Positions 1 to 5,494 of a stretch of DNA of 5,494 nt are shown here, one piece after another. Under the pieces are notes generated by a model, which ran no database searches, was not told the origin of the DNA, and saw only the letters and a program-made list of their open reading frames with translations. Where the stretch lies: positions 1 to 5,494 of the forward strand of contig CANGZO010000161.1 of the NCBI GenBank assembly GCA_947458305.1, read 5' to 3'. The translations under genes and the position numbers were made by a program. How positions within the stretch are numbered: position 1 is the stretch's first letter; each line of letters starts with the position of its first letter. This DNA comes from Comamonadaceae bacterium (GTDB lineage Bacteria; Pseudomonadota; Gammaproteobacteria; Burkholderiales; Burkholderiaceae_C).

Positions 1-1538
1 CATTGGTCGATGACCTGCGCACCCACTTGGAGCGTGTGGCCCAAGGCGGCGGCGAGGCCCCCCGTGCCAAGCACACCGCCCGGGGCAAGCTGCTGCCGCG
101 TGACCGCGTGCAGATGCTGCTCGACCCCGGCACGCCTTTTCTGGAAGTCGCGCCACTGGCTGCGCTCAACATGTACAACAACGACGCACCCAGCTCGGGC
201 GTGATCGTGGGCATCGGCCGTGTGAGCGGGGTGGACTGCATGATCGTGTGCAACGACGCCACGGTGAAGGGCGGCACCTATTACCCGATGACGGTGAAAA
301 AGCATTTGCGGGCACAAGAGATCGCGCAGCAAAACCACCTGCCTTGCATCTATCTGGTGGACTCGGGTGGCGCCAACTTGCCCAACCAGGACGAGGTCTT
401 CCCCGACCGCGACCACTTTGGCCGCATCTTCTTCAACCAGGCCAATATGAGCGCCCAAGGCATCGCGCAGATCGCGGTGGTCATGGGCAGTTGCACGGCG
501 GGTGGCGCGTATGTGCCCGCCATGAGCGATGAGACCATCATCGTCAAAAACCAGGGCACCATCTTTTTGGGCGGCCCGCCGCTGGTCAAAGCTGCCACCG
601 GCGAGGTGGTGAGTGCCGAAGATTTGGGCGGTGGTGATGTGCACACGCGCCTGAGTGGCGTGGCCGACCACTTGGCGCAAAACGATGTGCACGCGCTGGC
701 GTTGGCGCGTCAGGCCGTGAAAAACCTGAACGCGCAAAAGACCCCCAACATCGCCACGCACGCGCCCGTGCCCCCGAAGTTTGATGCGCAAGAGCTGTAT
801 GGCGTGATCCCCACGGACACCCGCAAGCCTTTTGATGTCCGCGAAATCATCGCCCGCATCGTCGATGGCTCGGAGTTCGACGAATTCAAATCGCGCTTTG
901 GCACCACCTTGATCTGTGGCTTTGCCCGAATCGAAGGCATGCTGGTGGGCATCATTGCCAACAACGGCATTTTGTTCAGCGAGTCGGCCTTGAAGGGCGC
1001 GCACTTCATCGAGCTGTGCTGCCAGCGCAAGATCCCACTGGTCTTCTTGCAGAACATCACCGGCTTCATGGTCGGCCGCAAATACGAAAACGAAGGCATC
1101 GCCCGCAATGGCGCGAAGATGGTCACGGCCGTGGCCACCGCTGCGGTGCCCAAATTCACCATCATCATTGGCGGCAGCTTTGGCGCGGGCAACTACGGCA
1201 TGTGCGGCCGCGCTTACAGCCCTCGTTTCTTGTGGATGTGGCCCAATGCCCGCATCTCCGTCATGGGCGGCGAGCAAGCCGCGAGCGTCTTGGCCACCGT
1301 CAAGCGCGATGGCATCGAGGGCAAGGGCGGCCAGTGGAGCATGGAAGAAGAAGAAGCCTTCAAAGCCCCGATCAAGCAGCAATACGAAGACCAGGGCCAC
1401 CCCTACTACGCCACCGCCCGCATCTGGGACGACGGCATCATCGACCCGGCCGACACCCGCCGCGTGCTGGCGTTGGGTTTGAGCGCATCGCTCAATGCCC
1501 CGATACCCGAGACGAAATTTGGACTTTTCCGCATGTGA
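1..1538 (+). CDS. mccB: 3-methylcrotonyl-CoA carboxylase beta subunit (carboxyltransferase), 5'-partial
   Basis: This is the biotin-dependent carboxyltransferase subunit of methylcrotonyl-CoA carboxylase (LiuB in Pseudomonas naming). It moves the carboxyl group from carboxybiotin on the alpha subunit to 3-methylcrotonyl-CoA in leucine degradation, in the cytoplasm. The window opens inside the gene: bases 1-2 end a codon, the first whole codon is TTG at 3-5, and 511 residues remain of a family norm near 535, so about 25 N-terminal residues are missing. The TTG should not be taken as the start. Counting from it, the N-lobe carboxyltransferase motif [11 protein letters not shown] is at residues 162-172 and the C-lobe [11 protein letters not shown] is at 390-400. 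The protein ends FGLFRM, a typical MccB terminus. The matching alpha subunit at 3621 and the hydratase liuC support MCC rather than propionyl- or geranyl-CoA carboxylase. The frame is intact throughout. Confidence 0.95.
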   Translation, partial: LVDDLRTHLERVAQGGGEAPRAKHTARGKLLPRDRVQMLLDPGTPFLEVAPLAALNMYNNDAPSSGVIVGIGRVSGVDCMIVCNDATVKGGTYYPMTVKKHLRAQEIAQQNHLPCIYLVDSGGANLPNQDEVFPDRDHFGRIFFNQANMSAQGIAQIAVVMGSCTAGGAYVPAMSDETIIVKNQGTIFLGGPPLVKAATGEVVSAEDLGGGDVHTRLSGVADHLAQNDVHALALARQAVKNLNAQKTPNIATHAPVPPKFDAQELYGVIPTDTRKPFDVREIIARIVDGSEFDEFKSRFGTTLICGFARIEGMLVGIIANNGILFSESALKGAHFIELCCQRKIPLVFLQNITGFMVGRKYENEGIARNGAKMVTAVATAAVPKFTIIIGGSFGAGNYGMCGRAYSPRFLWMWPNARISVMGGEQAASVLATVKRDGIEGKGGQWSMEEEEAFKAPIKQQYEDQGHPYYATARIWDDGIIDPADTRRVLALGLSASLNAPIPETKFGLFRM

Positions 1539-1548
1539 TGTGTATGAT
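1520..1548 (+). promoter_or_regulatory. Putative sigma70 promoter for vapBC
   Basis: TGGACT at 1520-1525 matches four of six bases of the -35 consensus TTGACA. After a 17-bp spacer, TATGAT at 1543-1548 matches five of six bases of the -10 consensus. The -35 lies inside the last codons of mccB, and the -10 lies inside the left arm of the inverted repeat at 1538-1567. Transcription would begin near 1555, shortly before the vapB ribosome-binding site. The layout is what an autoregulated toxin-antitoxin promoter should look like, but it is read by eye only. Confidence 0.4.
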
Positions 1549-1569
1549 TTTTTAAATTCATACACATTA
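1536..1569. promoter_or_regulatory. Inverted-repeat operator candidate upstream of vapB
   Basis: ATGTGTATGA at 1538-1547 is the exact reverse complement of TCATACACAT at 1558-1567. The centre is AT-rich and includes a further TTT/AAA pairing at 1549-1551 and 1554-1556. The outermost T/A pair is 1536/1569. The repeat overlaps the mccB stop codon, covers the predicted -10 box and ends 15 bp before the vapB ATG. VapB antitoxins with a ribbon-helix-helix domain bind such palindromes as dimers and, with VapC, repress their own promoter. An operator is the best reading. An intrinsic terminator is unlikely because the stem is AT-rich and the T run is in the loop, not after the stem. Confidence 0.65.
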
Positions 1570-1574
1570 AGGGG
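1569..1574 (+). promoter_or_regulatory. Ribosome-binding site of vapB
   Basis: AAGGGG lies 8 bases before the ATG at 1583. It is the only purine-rich Shine-Dalgarno candidate in the 44-bp gap after mccB and fixes the vapB start. No other in-frame start near it gives a protein beginning with the family's MRTNIEID-type strand. Confidence 0.6.
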
Positions 1575-1582
1575 CTGGGATC

Positions 1583-1909
1583 ATGCGAACCAACATTGAA
1601 ATTGACGACGACTTGATGGCTGCAGCCATGGCTGCTGGCGGCTTCAAGACCAAAAAGGAAGCGGTCGAAGAGGGCTTGCGCCTGGTTCGTCGCCGGCAGA
1701 TCTACAACGGTTTGCTGGCTTTGCGTGGCAAGTTGCAATGGGATGACTCAGACGCCGCTTGGGCACAGACTCGCACGCCAGAGGCCTCGGCCATGGCCGT
1801 CCAAGAGCCACAGGGCGCGTACAACGTGAAACCCAAACCTGCAGCCAAGACCGGACGCTCGGTAAAAGCCAAAAAACCGGCCGCTGCAAAACGGAGCAAG
1901 GCTCCATGA
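1583..1909 (+). CDS. vapB: VapB-family antitoxin with extended basic C-terminal tail
   Basis: This 108-residue protein is the predicted antitoxin of a VapBC type II toxin-antitoxin pair. Residues 1-38 (MRTNIEIDDDLMAAAM, then KTKKEAVEEGLRLVRRR) match the short ribbon-helix-helix DNA-binding domain of VapB antitoxins of the DUF2191 type. Residues 44-60 (LLALRGKLQWDDSDAAW) match the LxGKxxW segment that in relatives wraps around the VapC active site. The remainder is odd. Relatives usually end soon after that segment, at roughly 60-90 residues. Here residues 76-108 contain no acidic residue, and ten of the last 26 are Lys or Arg, set among Ala and Pro as in histone-H1-like tails. The stop overlaps the vapC start by 4 bp (ATGA), so the two are translationally coupled. 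The palindrome just upstream suggests autorepression. Family assignment is strong; the role of the tail is unknown. Confidence 0.88.
   Translation: MRTNIEIDDDLMAAAMAAGGFKTKKEAVEEGLRLVRRRQIYNGLLALRGKLQWDDSDAAWAQTRTPEASAMAVQEPQGAYNVKPKPAAKTGRSVKAKKPAAAKRSKAP
1893..1905 (+). promoter_or_regulatory. Small hairpin enclosing the vapC ribosome-binding site
   Basis: GGAGC at 1893-1897 and GCTCC at 1901-1905 are perfect reverse complements separated by the 3-base loop AAG. The right arm ends directly against the vapC ATG at 1906. The left arm contains GGAG, the best Shine-Dalgarno match for vapC (9-base spacing). If it folds in the mRNA it would mask the toxin's ribosome-binding site until ribosomes finishing vapB melt it. 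A 5-bp stem is small and could be chance. Confidence 0.35.
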
Positions 1910-2307
1910 TCTTGGTGGATTCGAGCGTCTGGATTGACTTCTTCCGTGATGGGCGAAGTGCGCAAAGCCAGACCTTGGCCCGCTGCCTGGGTGATTCCAG
2001 TGTGGAGGTCGGCATGGCCGATTTGGTGCTGTTCGAGGTCATGCGTGGTTTTCGCGAAGGGGCCTTGATGCGCGATGCCCAAACCCTCATGAGCGCATTG
2101 CCGCAGGTGGAAATCGGGGGCACAGCGCCTGTGTTGAAGGCGGCAGAGCGTTATCGGCAATTGCGCAGCCAGGGCCGCACCGTGCGCAGTCCCATTGACG
2201 TGCTGCTGGCCAGCTACTGCATGACGCACGGCCACGCGCTGCTGCACCGTGACGCCGACTTTGAATCACTCAAAAAATTGGGAGGACTGGAGACATGGCC
2301 ACAATGA
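1906..2307 (+). CDS. vapC: VapC-family PIN-domain ribonuclease toxin
   Basis: This 133-residue protein is the predicted toxin of the pair, a PIN-domain Mg2+-dependent endoribonuclease. Characterised VapCs cleave tRNAs or rRNA and stop translation when the antitoxin is degraded; the target here is unknown. The PIN acidic residues are all visible: D5 in MILVDSSVWIDFF, E44 in LVLFEVMRG, D98 in SPIDVLLA, and D116 in LLHRDADF (D118 is nearby). The length is typical of the family. I chose the ATG at 1906 because it gives the canonical hydrophobic first strand leading to D5 and overlaps the vapB stop by 4 bp. The same reading frame is open from 1759, but that upstream part is only the out-of-frame shadow of vapB. 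The 3' end overlaps the dinB-family gene. Nothing suggests inactivation. Confidence 0.9.
   Translation: MILVDSSVWIDFFRDGRSAQSQTLARCLGDSSVEVGMADLVLFEVMRGFREGALMRDAQTLMSALPQVEIGGTAPVLKAAERYRQLRSQGRTVRSPIDVLLASYCMTHGHALLHRDADFESLKKLGGLETWPQ
2281..2292 (+). promoter_or_regulatory. Ribosome-binding region of the DinB-family gene
   Basis: GGAGG at 2281-2285 is 9 bases before the ATG at 2295. A second site, GGAG at 2289-2292, is 11 bases before an in-frame ATG at 2304. Both lie inside the end of vapC. The stronger GGAGG favours 2295. The 2304 start would give the same ATGA-style overlap seen at the neighbouring junctions, so the start is not fully settled. Confidence 0.5.
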
Positions 2308-2831
2308 ACGCCTCATCGACTTGGCATGCACACTTCAGCGGCCAAGCCCGTTATCACGTCTGGGCCACGCACCGCCTGCTTGAAGCGGTCTCGCGTGTGC
2401 CGGGCGAAGATTACCAGCGCGACGTGGGCCTGTTCTTCAAAAGCATCCACGGCACGATGAACCACATGCTGGTGGCCGAGCACCTGCTTTGGTATGCGCG
2501 TTTTGCCAAAGGCACATCGCCGGTGCTGGCGCTGGACGCCGAGGTTGAACCTCACCGCGAACGCCTGGCGCAGGCGCTCAAGGGCGGATCGGCCAACTGG
2601 ACGCCATTGATCGCCAGCTGGAGCGCCGAGCGTTTTGATGGCCAACTGGACTACCGGACCAGCCAGGGCGATCCCCTGTCCTTGCCGTTTGCAGCCACCT
2701 TGTCGCATGTGTTCAACCACGCCACCCACCACCGTGGCCAGATCACGGCGGCACTGACGGCCATGGGCCAGCCTTGCCCCGAGTTGGACATGGTTTATTT
2801 CCTTTTGGCAGAACAGGCGCCCAAAGCATGA
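2295..2831 (+). CDS. DinB-family (YfiT-like four-helix) putative metal-dependent protein
   Basis: This 178-residue protein has the DinB/YfiT-like four-helix-bundle pattern. This family is named after a Bacillus damage-inducible gene and is unrelated to DNA polymerase IV. The presumed metal-binding histidines are H57 (in IHGTMNHMLVAEHLLW) and H142 plus H146 (in HVFNHATHHRGQ), the usual His-triad spacing. Residues 18-29 (ARYHVWATHRLL) match the family's N-terminal helix. Some relatives are thiol S-transferases or metal-dependent hydrolases; no substrate can be inferred here. It overlaps vapC by 13 bp (or by 4 bp if the ATG at 2304 is used) and liuC by 4 bp, so it is cotranscribed with both. Whether it belongs with the leucine genes or came with the toxin-antitoxin pair cannot be decided from one window. 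No signal peptide or membrane segment is evident. Confidence 0.85.
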   Translation: MATMNASSTWHAHFSGQARYHVWATHRLLEAVSRVPGEDYQRDVGLFFKSIHGTMNHMLVAEHLLWYARFAKGTSPVLALDAEVEPHRERLAQALKGGSANWTPLIASWSAERFDGQLDYRTSQGDPLSLPFAATLSHVFNHATHHRGQITAALTAMGQPCPELDMVYFLLAEQAPKA

Positions 2832-3610
2832 GTACAACCCTGAAAATTTCGACCCAAGGCGGCGTGCACACCATCACGCTGTCGCGCCCCGATGTGCGCA
2901 ATGCCTTCAACGACGAAGTCATTGCCGAGCTGAAAAACGCTTTTCTGGCGGGGGCTCAGGACAGCGCCGTGCGCTGCGTGGTACTGGCCGCCGAGGGCCC
3001 GGCTTTTTGCGCAGGCGCAGACCTGAACTGGATGCGCCGCATGGCCGACTACACCCGCGATGAAAACCTGGCCGATGCGGGCGAGTTGGCCGCCATGCTG
3101 CGTGCGATTTATGAATGCCCACAGCCGACCATCGCTCGCGTGCAAGGTGATGTGTACGCGGGCGGCATGGGCTTGGTGGCGGCGTGTGACATGGCGGTGA
3201 GCGTGGACACAGCGAACTATTGCCTGAGCGAGGTCAAGCTGGGCCTGATCCCCGCCACCATCAGCCCCTATGTGATCCGCGCCATGGGTGCGCGTGCGGC
3301 GCACCGCTACTTTTTGACGGCCGAGCGCTTTGGCGCGGCCGAGGCGCACCGCATCGGCCTGGTGCACGAGGTGGTACGGGCCGATGCGCTGGACGCCAAA
3401 GTGGCCGAGCTGACCCAAGCGCTGGTGAACGCCAGCCCCAACGCCGTGCGCGCGTGTAAAAAGCTGGTGCAAGACGTGGCCGAGCGCGGGATCAACGACG
3501 CGTTGGTGGCGCAAACCGTGGCCGCCATCGCTGACATCCGCGCCAGCAGCGAAGGCAAAGAGGGCGTGCAGTCCTTTTTGCAAAAACGAAAACCCAACTG
3601 GTTGGTGTGA
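2828..3610 (+). CDS. liuC: 3-methylglutaconyl-CoA hydratase (enoyl-CoA hydratase/isomerase family)
   Basis: This 260-residue crotonase-fold protein should hydrate 3-methylglutaconyl-CoA, the product of methylcrotonyl-CoA carboxylase, to 3-hydroxy-3-methylglutaryl-CoA in leucine breakdown. The oxyanion-hole segments are AFCAGADLNWM at residues 59-69 and VYAGGMGLVAACD at 109-121. A catalytic-type glutamate is E135 in CLSEVKLGLIPATISPYV. The position matching the first glutamate of human AUH (in GGGLELALACD) is G115 here. The start at 2828 gives the usual MSTTLKIS-type first strand and a 4-bp ATGA overlap with the DinB-family gene; there is no good Shine-Dalgarno, which suggests translational coupling. 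The frame remains open 18 codons upstream, but that stretch is shadow of the preceding gene. Position between the two carboxylase subunit genes supports LiuC over a generic enoyl-CoA hydratase. The length is normal and the frame intact. Confidence 0.9.
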   Translation: MSTTLKISTQGGVHTITLSRPDVRNAFNDEVIAELKNAFLAGAQDSAVRCVVLAAEGPAFCAGADLNWMRRMADYTRDENLADAGELAAMLRAIYECPQPTIARVQGDVYAGGMGLVAACDMAVSVDTANYCLSEVKLGLIPATISPYVIRAMGARAAHRYFLTAERFGAAEAHRIGLVHEVVRADALDAKVAELTQALVNASPNAVRACKKLVQDVAERGINDALVAQTVAAIADIRASSEGKEGVQSFLQKRKPNWLV

Positions 3611-3620
3611 GGAAAAAGAG

Positions 3621-5494
3621 ATGTTCAAAAAAATACTGATCGCTAACCGTGGCGAAATCGCCTGCCGTGTTGCCGCCACCGCCCGCCGTCTGGGCATCCA
3701 AACCGTGGCCGTGTATTCGGACGCCGACGCTGGGGCCAAGCATGTGCAAGCGTGTGACGAAGCTGTGCATGTGGGCGGCTCGGCCCCCAAAGACAGCTAC
3801 CTGCGTTGGGAGCGCATTTTGCAAGCCGCCAAAGACACGGGCGCTGAGGCCGTGCACCCCGGCTACGGCTTTTTGAGCGAGAACGAAGACTTTGCCAAGG
3901 CCTGCGCCGCAGCGGGTTTGGTGTTCATTGGCCCGCCCGCATCGGCGATTTTGGCGATGGGCCTCAAGGCCGAGTCCAAGCGATTGATGGAAGCCGCTGG
4001 TGTGCCTCTGGTGCCCGGCTACCACGGCGCGGACCAGGACCCGGCGCTGCTGCAGCGCGAGGCCGACCGCATTGGTTACCCCGCGCTCATCAAGGCCAGC
4101 GCAGGCGGTGGTGGCAAGGGCATGCGCGTGGTCGAAAAGTCCGAAGACTTCGCCGCCGCTTTGGCCAGTTGCCAGCGCGAAGCGATCAACAGCTTTGGCA
4201 GCGATGCGGTACTGATTGAAAAGTATGTGCAGCGCCCACGCCACATTGAGATTCAGGTGTTTGGCGACACGCAAGGCAACTGTGTGTACCTGTTTGAGCG
4301 CGACTGTTCGGTGCAGCGCCGCCACCAAAAGGTGCTCGAAGAAGCCCCTGCCCCTGGCATGACCGAGGCCCTGCGTGCGCAGATGGGCGCGGCGGCTGTG
4401 GCCGCAGCCAAAGCGGTGAACTATGTGGGTGCAGGCACGGTGGAATTCATCGTCGAGCAAACGGCGTATGACCAACCCGAGTCCATGAAGTTTTTCTTCA
4501 TGGAGATGAACACCCGCCTGCAGGTGGAGCACCCGGTGACCGAAGCCATCACCGGCCTCGATCTGGTCGAGTGGCAACTGCGTGTGGCCAGTGGCGAGCC
4601 GTTGCCACTGCGCCAGGACCAGTTGCGCATCCAGGGACACGCCATTGAGGCGCGCATTTGCGCCGAGAACCCCGACAACAACTTCTTGCCTGCCACAGGC
4701 ACCTTGCAGGTCTATCGCAAGCCCCAGGCGAGCAGCTTTGAAAGAAGCACGGTGCGTGTGGATGACGGCGTGCGCGAGGGCGACACCATCAGCCCGTTTT
4801 ACGACTCCATGGTGGCCAAGCTGATCGTGCACGGCGACACCCGCGAGCAAGCGCTGGCCCGGCTGGACAACGCTTTGGCGCAAACCCACATCGTGGGCCT
4901 GAACACCAATGTGCAGTTCTTGCGCCATGTGGTCCGCAGCGAGGCGTTTGCCACCGCCAAGCTCGACACCGCACTGATCCAGCGCGAGGCTGCTGTGCTG
5001 TTCAAACAAGAAACTGTGGGCTTAGCCGCAGCCGTGGCCGCCGTGGTGGCCCACACCCTACACGCCGAAAAAGCTCTTCAGGGCGCAGATCCCTTCAGTC
5101 GCCGCGATGGCTGGCAGTCGCACGGCCTGGCGCAGCGCCGCTTTGAATTTGTCTGGCAAGACCAGCCGCGTTCAGCCCGTCTGAACTACCTGCATGACGG
5201 CGCTTTGAGCCTGTCGCTGGAAGGCGACGAAACTGCATCTGGCGTGCTGACATTTGCCGCCTCTGGCGCAGGCCTGTGGGTGCAGTGGGGCAGCGCCTCA
5301 CGAGTTTTAAGCCAGCTCGACTGGCAAGGCGAAACCGCGCACCTCTTCACGCCGCAAGGCGCGACCCGCATCACCGTGCTCGACCCGTTGGCACATGCTG
5401 GTGAAGCCGCGCAAGAAGGCGGTCGCCTCACGGCCCCCATGCCCGGCAAGGTCGTGTCGTTTGCGGTCAAGGCGGGCGACAAGGTCAAAGCCGG
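3621..5494 (+). CDS. mccA: 3-methylcrotonyl-CoA carboxylase alpha subunit (biotin carboxylase plus biotin carrier), 3'-partial
   Basis: This is the ATP- and bicarbonate-using subunit (LiuD) that carboxylates its own biotin and passes the group to MccB. The frame is open from ATG 3621 to the window edge, giving 624 full codons of an expected 660-680. The biotin carboxylase domain shows MFKKILIANRGEIACRV at 1-17, HPGYGFLSEN at 79-88, the ATP-grasp glycine loop GGGGKG at 162-167 and EMNTRLQVEHP at 295-305, with K116, E295, N297, R299 and R345 at the expected catalytic positions. A more variable linker follows. The biotinyl-carrier domain begins TAPMPGKVVS at 604-613. The biotin-accepting lysine (usual motif MKM) lies just past the edge, so it cannot be verified. 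GAGGA at 3609-3613, overlapping the liuC stop, is a good ribosome-binding site 7 bases before the ATG. MCC identity rests on the neighbouring mccB and liuC. Confidence 0.95.
   Translation, partial: MFKKILIANRGEIACRVAATARRLGIQTVAVYSDADAGAKHVQACDEAVHVGGSAPKDSYLRWERILQAAKDTGAEAVHPGYGFLSENEDFAKACAAAGLVFIGPPASAILAMGLKAESKRLMEAAGVPLVPGYHGADQDPALLQREADRIGYPALIKASAGGGGKGMRVVEKSEDFAAALASCQREAINSFGSDAVLIEKYVQRPRHIEIQVFGDTQGNCVYLFERDCSVQRRHQKVLEEAPAPGMTEALRAQMGAAAVAAAKAVNYVGAGTVEFIVEQTAYDQPESMKFFFMEMNTRLQVEHPVTEAITGLDLVEWQLRVASGEPLPLRQDQLRIQGHAIEARICAENPDNNFLPATGTLQVYRKPQASSFERSTVRVDDGVREGDTISPFYDSMVAKLIVHGDTREQALARLDNALAQTHIVGLNTNVQFLRHVVRSEAFATAKLDTALIQREAAVLFKQETVGLAAAVAAVVAHTLHAEKALQGADPFSRRDGWQSHGLAQRRFEFVWQDQPRSARLNYLHDGALSLSLEGDETASGVLTFAASGAGLWVQWGSASRVLSQLDWQGETAHLFTPQGATRITVLDPLAHAGEAAQEGGRLTAPMPGKVVSFAVKAGDKVKA

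Noticed and set aside
3..5. TTG at base 3 as the true start of mccB.
   Set aside because: The family normally has about 25 more residues before the VDDLR segment, and the window edge is right there, so the gene is simply cut.
1016..1555. A 179-codon + strand open frame inside mccB.
   Set aside because: It is out of frame with a conserved carboxyltransferase, and its product is low-complexity, rich in Arg, His and Gly. It is a shadow frame.
1538..1567. The palindrome after mccB as an intrinsic terminator.
   Set aside because: The stem is AT-rich, the T run is within the loop and no U tract follows the stem. The position over a promoter fits an operator better.
1759..1905. A 49-residue N-terminal extension of vapC reading through vapB.
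   Set aside because: The extension is the shifted frame of vapB. VapC proteins start at the MILVDSS strand, and the ATG at 1906 has the typical overlap with the antitoxin stop.
2774..2827. An 18-residue N-terminal extension of liuC.
   Set aside because: It lies in the shifted frame of the DinB-family gene; the ATG at 2828 gives the normal crotonase N-terminus and length.
1536..2831. A mobile element carrying vapBC and the DinB-family gene.
   Set aside because: No transposase, integrase, terminal inverted repeats or target duplication could be seen at either end; the overlaps with neighbours argue against a clean recent insertion.
3492..5009. A 505-codon open frame on the minus strand opposite mccA, and a 331-codon one at 2795-3790.
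   Set aside because: They are antisense to well-recognised liuC and mccA. Their translations are rich in His, Ala, Gly and Arg with no domain I recognise, as expected from codon bias in GC-rich genes.

Overview
This window looks like chromosomal DNA from a betaproteobacterium, most likely Burkholderiales near Comamonadaceae. That placement is my inference from the GC-rich composition, the codon use and the strong resemblance of the carboxylase subunits to those of that group; no rRNA or other marker gene is present. All genes lie on the + strand and are packed with almost no intergenic space.

The backbone is a leucine/isovalerate catabolic (liu/mcc) operon. It enters at the 5' edge with the beta (carboxyltransferase) subunit of 3-methylcrotonyl-CoA carboxylase (1-1538, N-terminus cut off). 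It resumes with the 3-methylglutaconyl-CoA hydratase liuC (2828-3610) and the biotin-carrying alpha subunit (3621 to the 3' edge, cut off just before the biotinylation site). Together these carboxylate 3-methylcrotonyl-CoA to 3-methylglutaconyl-CoA and hydrate that to HMG-CoA. The expected partners, isovaleryl-CoA dehydrogenase and HMG-CoA lyase, are not in the window.

Between the two carboxylase subunits sit three genes that do not belong to the pathway chemistry. One pair is a vapB-vapC type II toxin-antitoxin module (1583-1909 and 1906-2307); the third is a DinB-fold putative metal-dependent protein (2295-2831). The module starts 44 bp after the mccB stop. That 44-bp gap is AT-rich and holds a 10-bp-arm perfect inverted repeat, which overlaps a plausible sigma70 -10 box and is probably the VapB operator. 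From vapB onward the genes are chained by stop/start overlaps (vapB/vapC, vapC/dinB, dinB/liuC) and a 10-bp gap (liuC/mccA). The toxin-antitoxin promoter may therefore also feed the second half of the leucine operon.

The most unusual points are this position of the TA module inside a catabolic operon, a long lysine/alanine/proline-rich basic tail on the antitoxin, and a small hairpin that would pair the vapC ribosome-binding site. I saw no RNA gene, CRISPR array, insertion sequence or intrinsic terminator, and no non-coding stretch over 300 bases.
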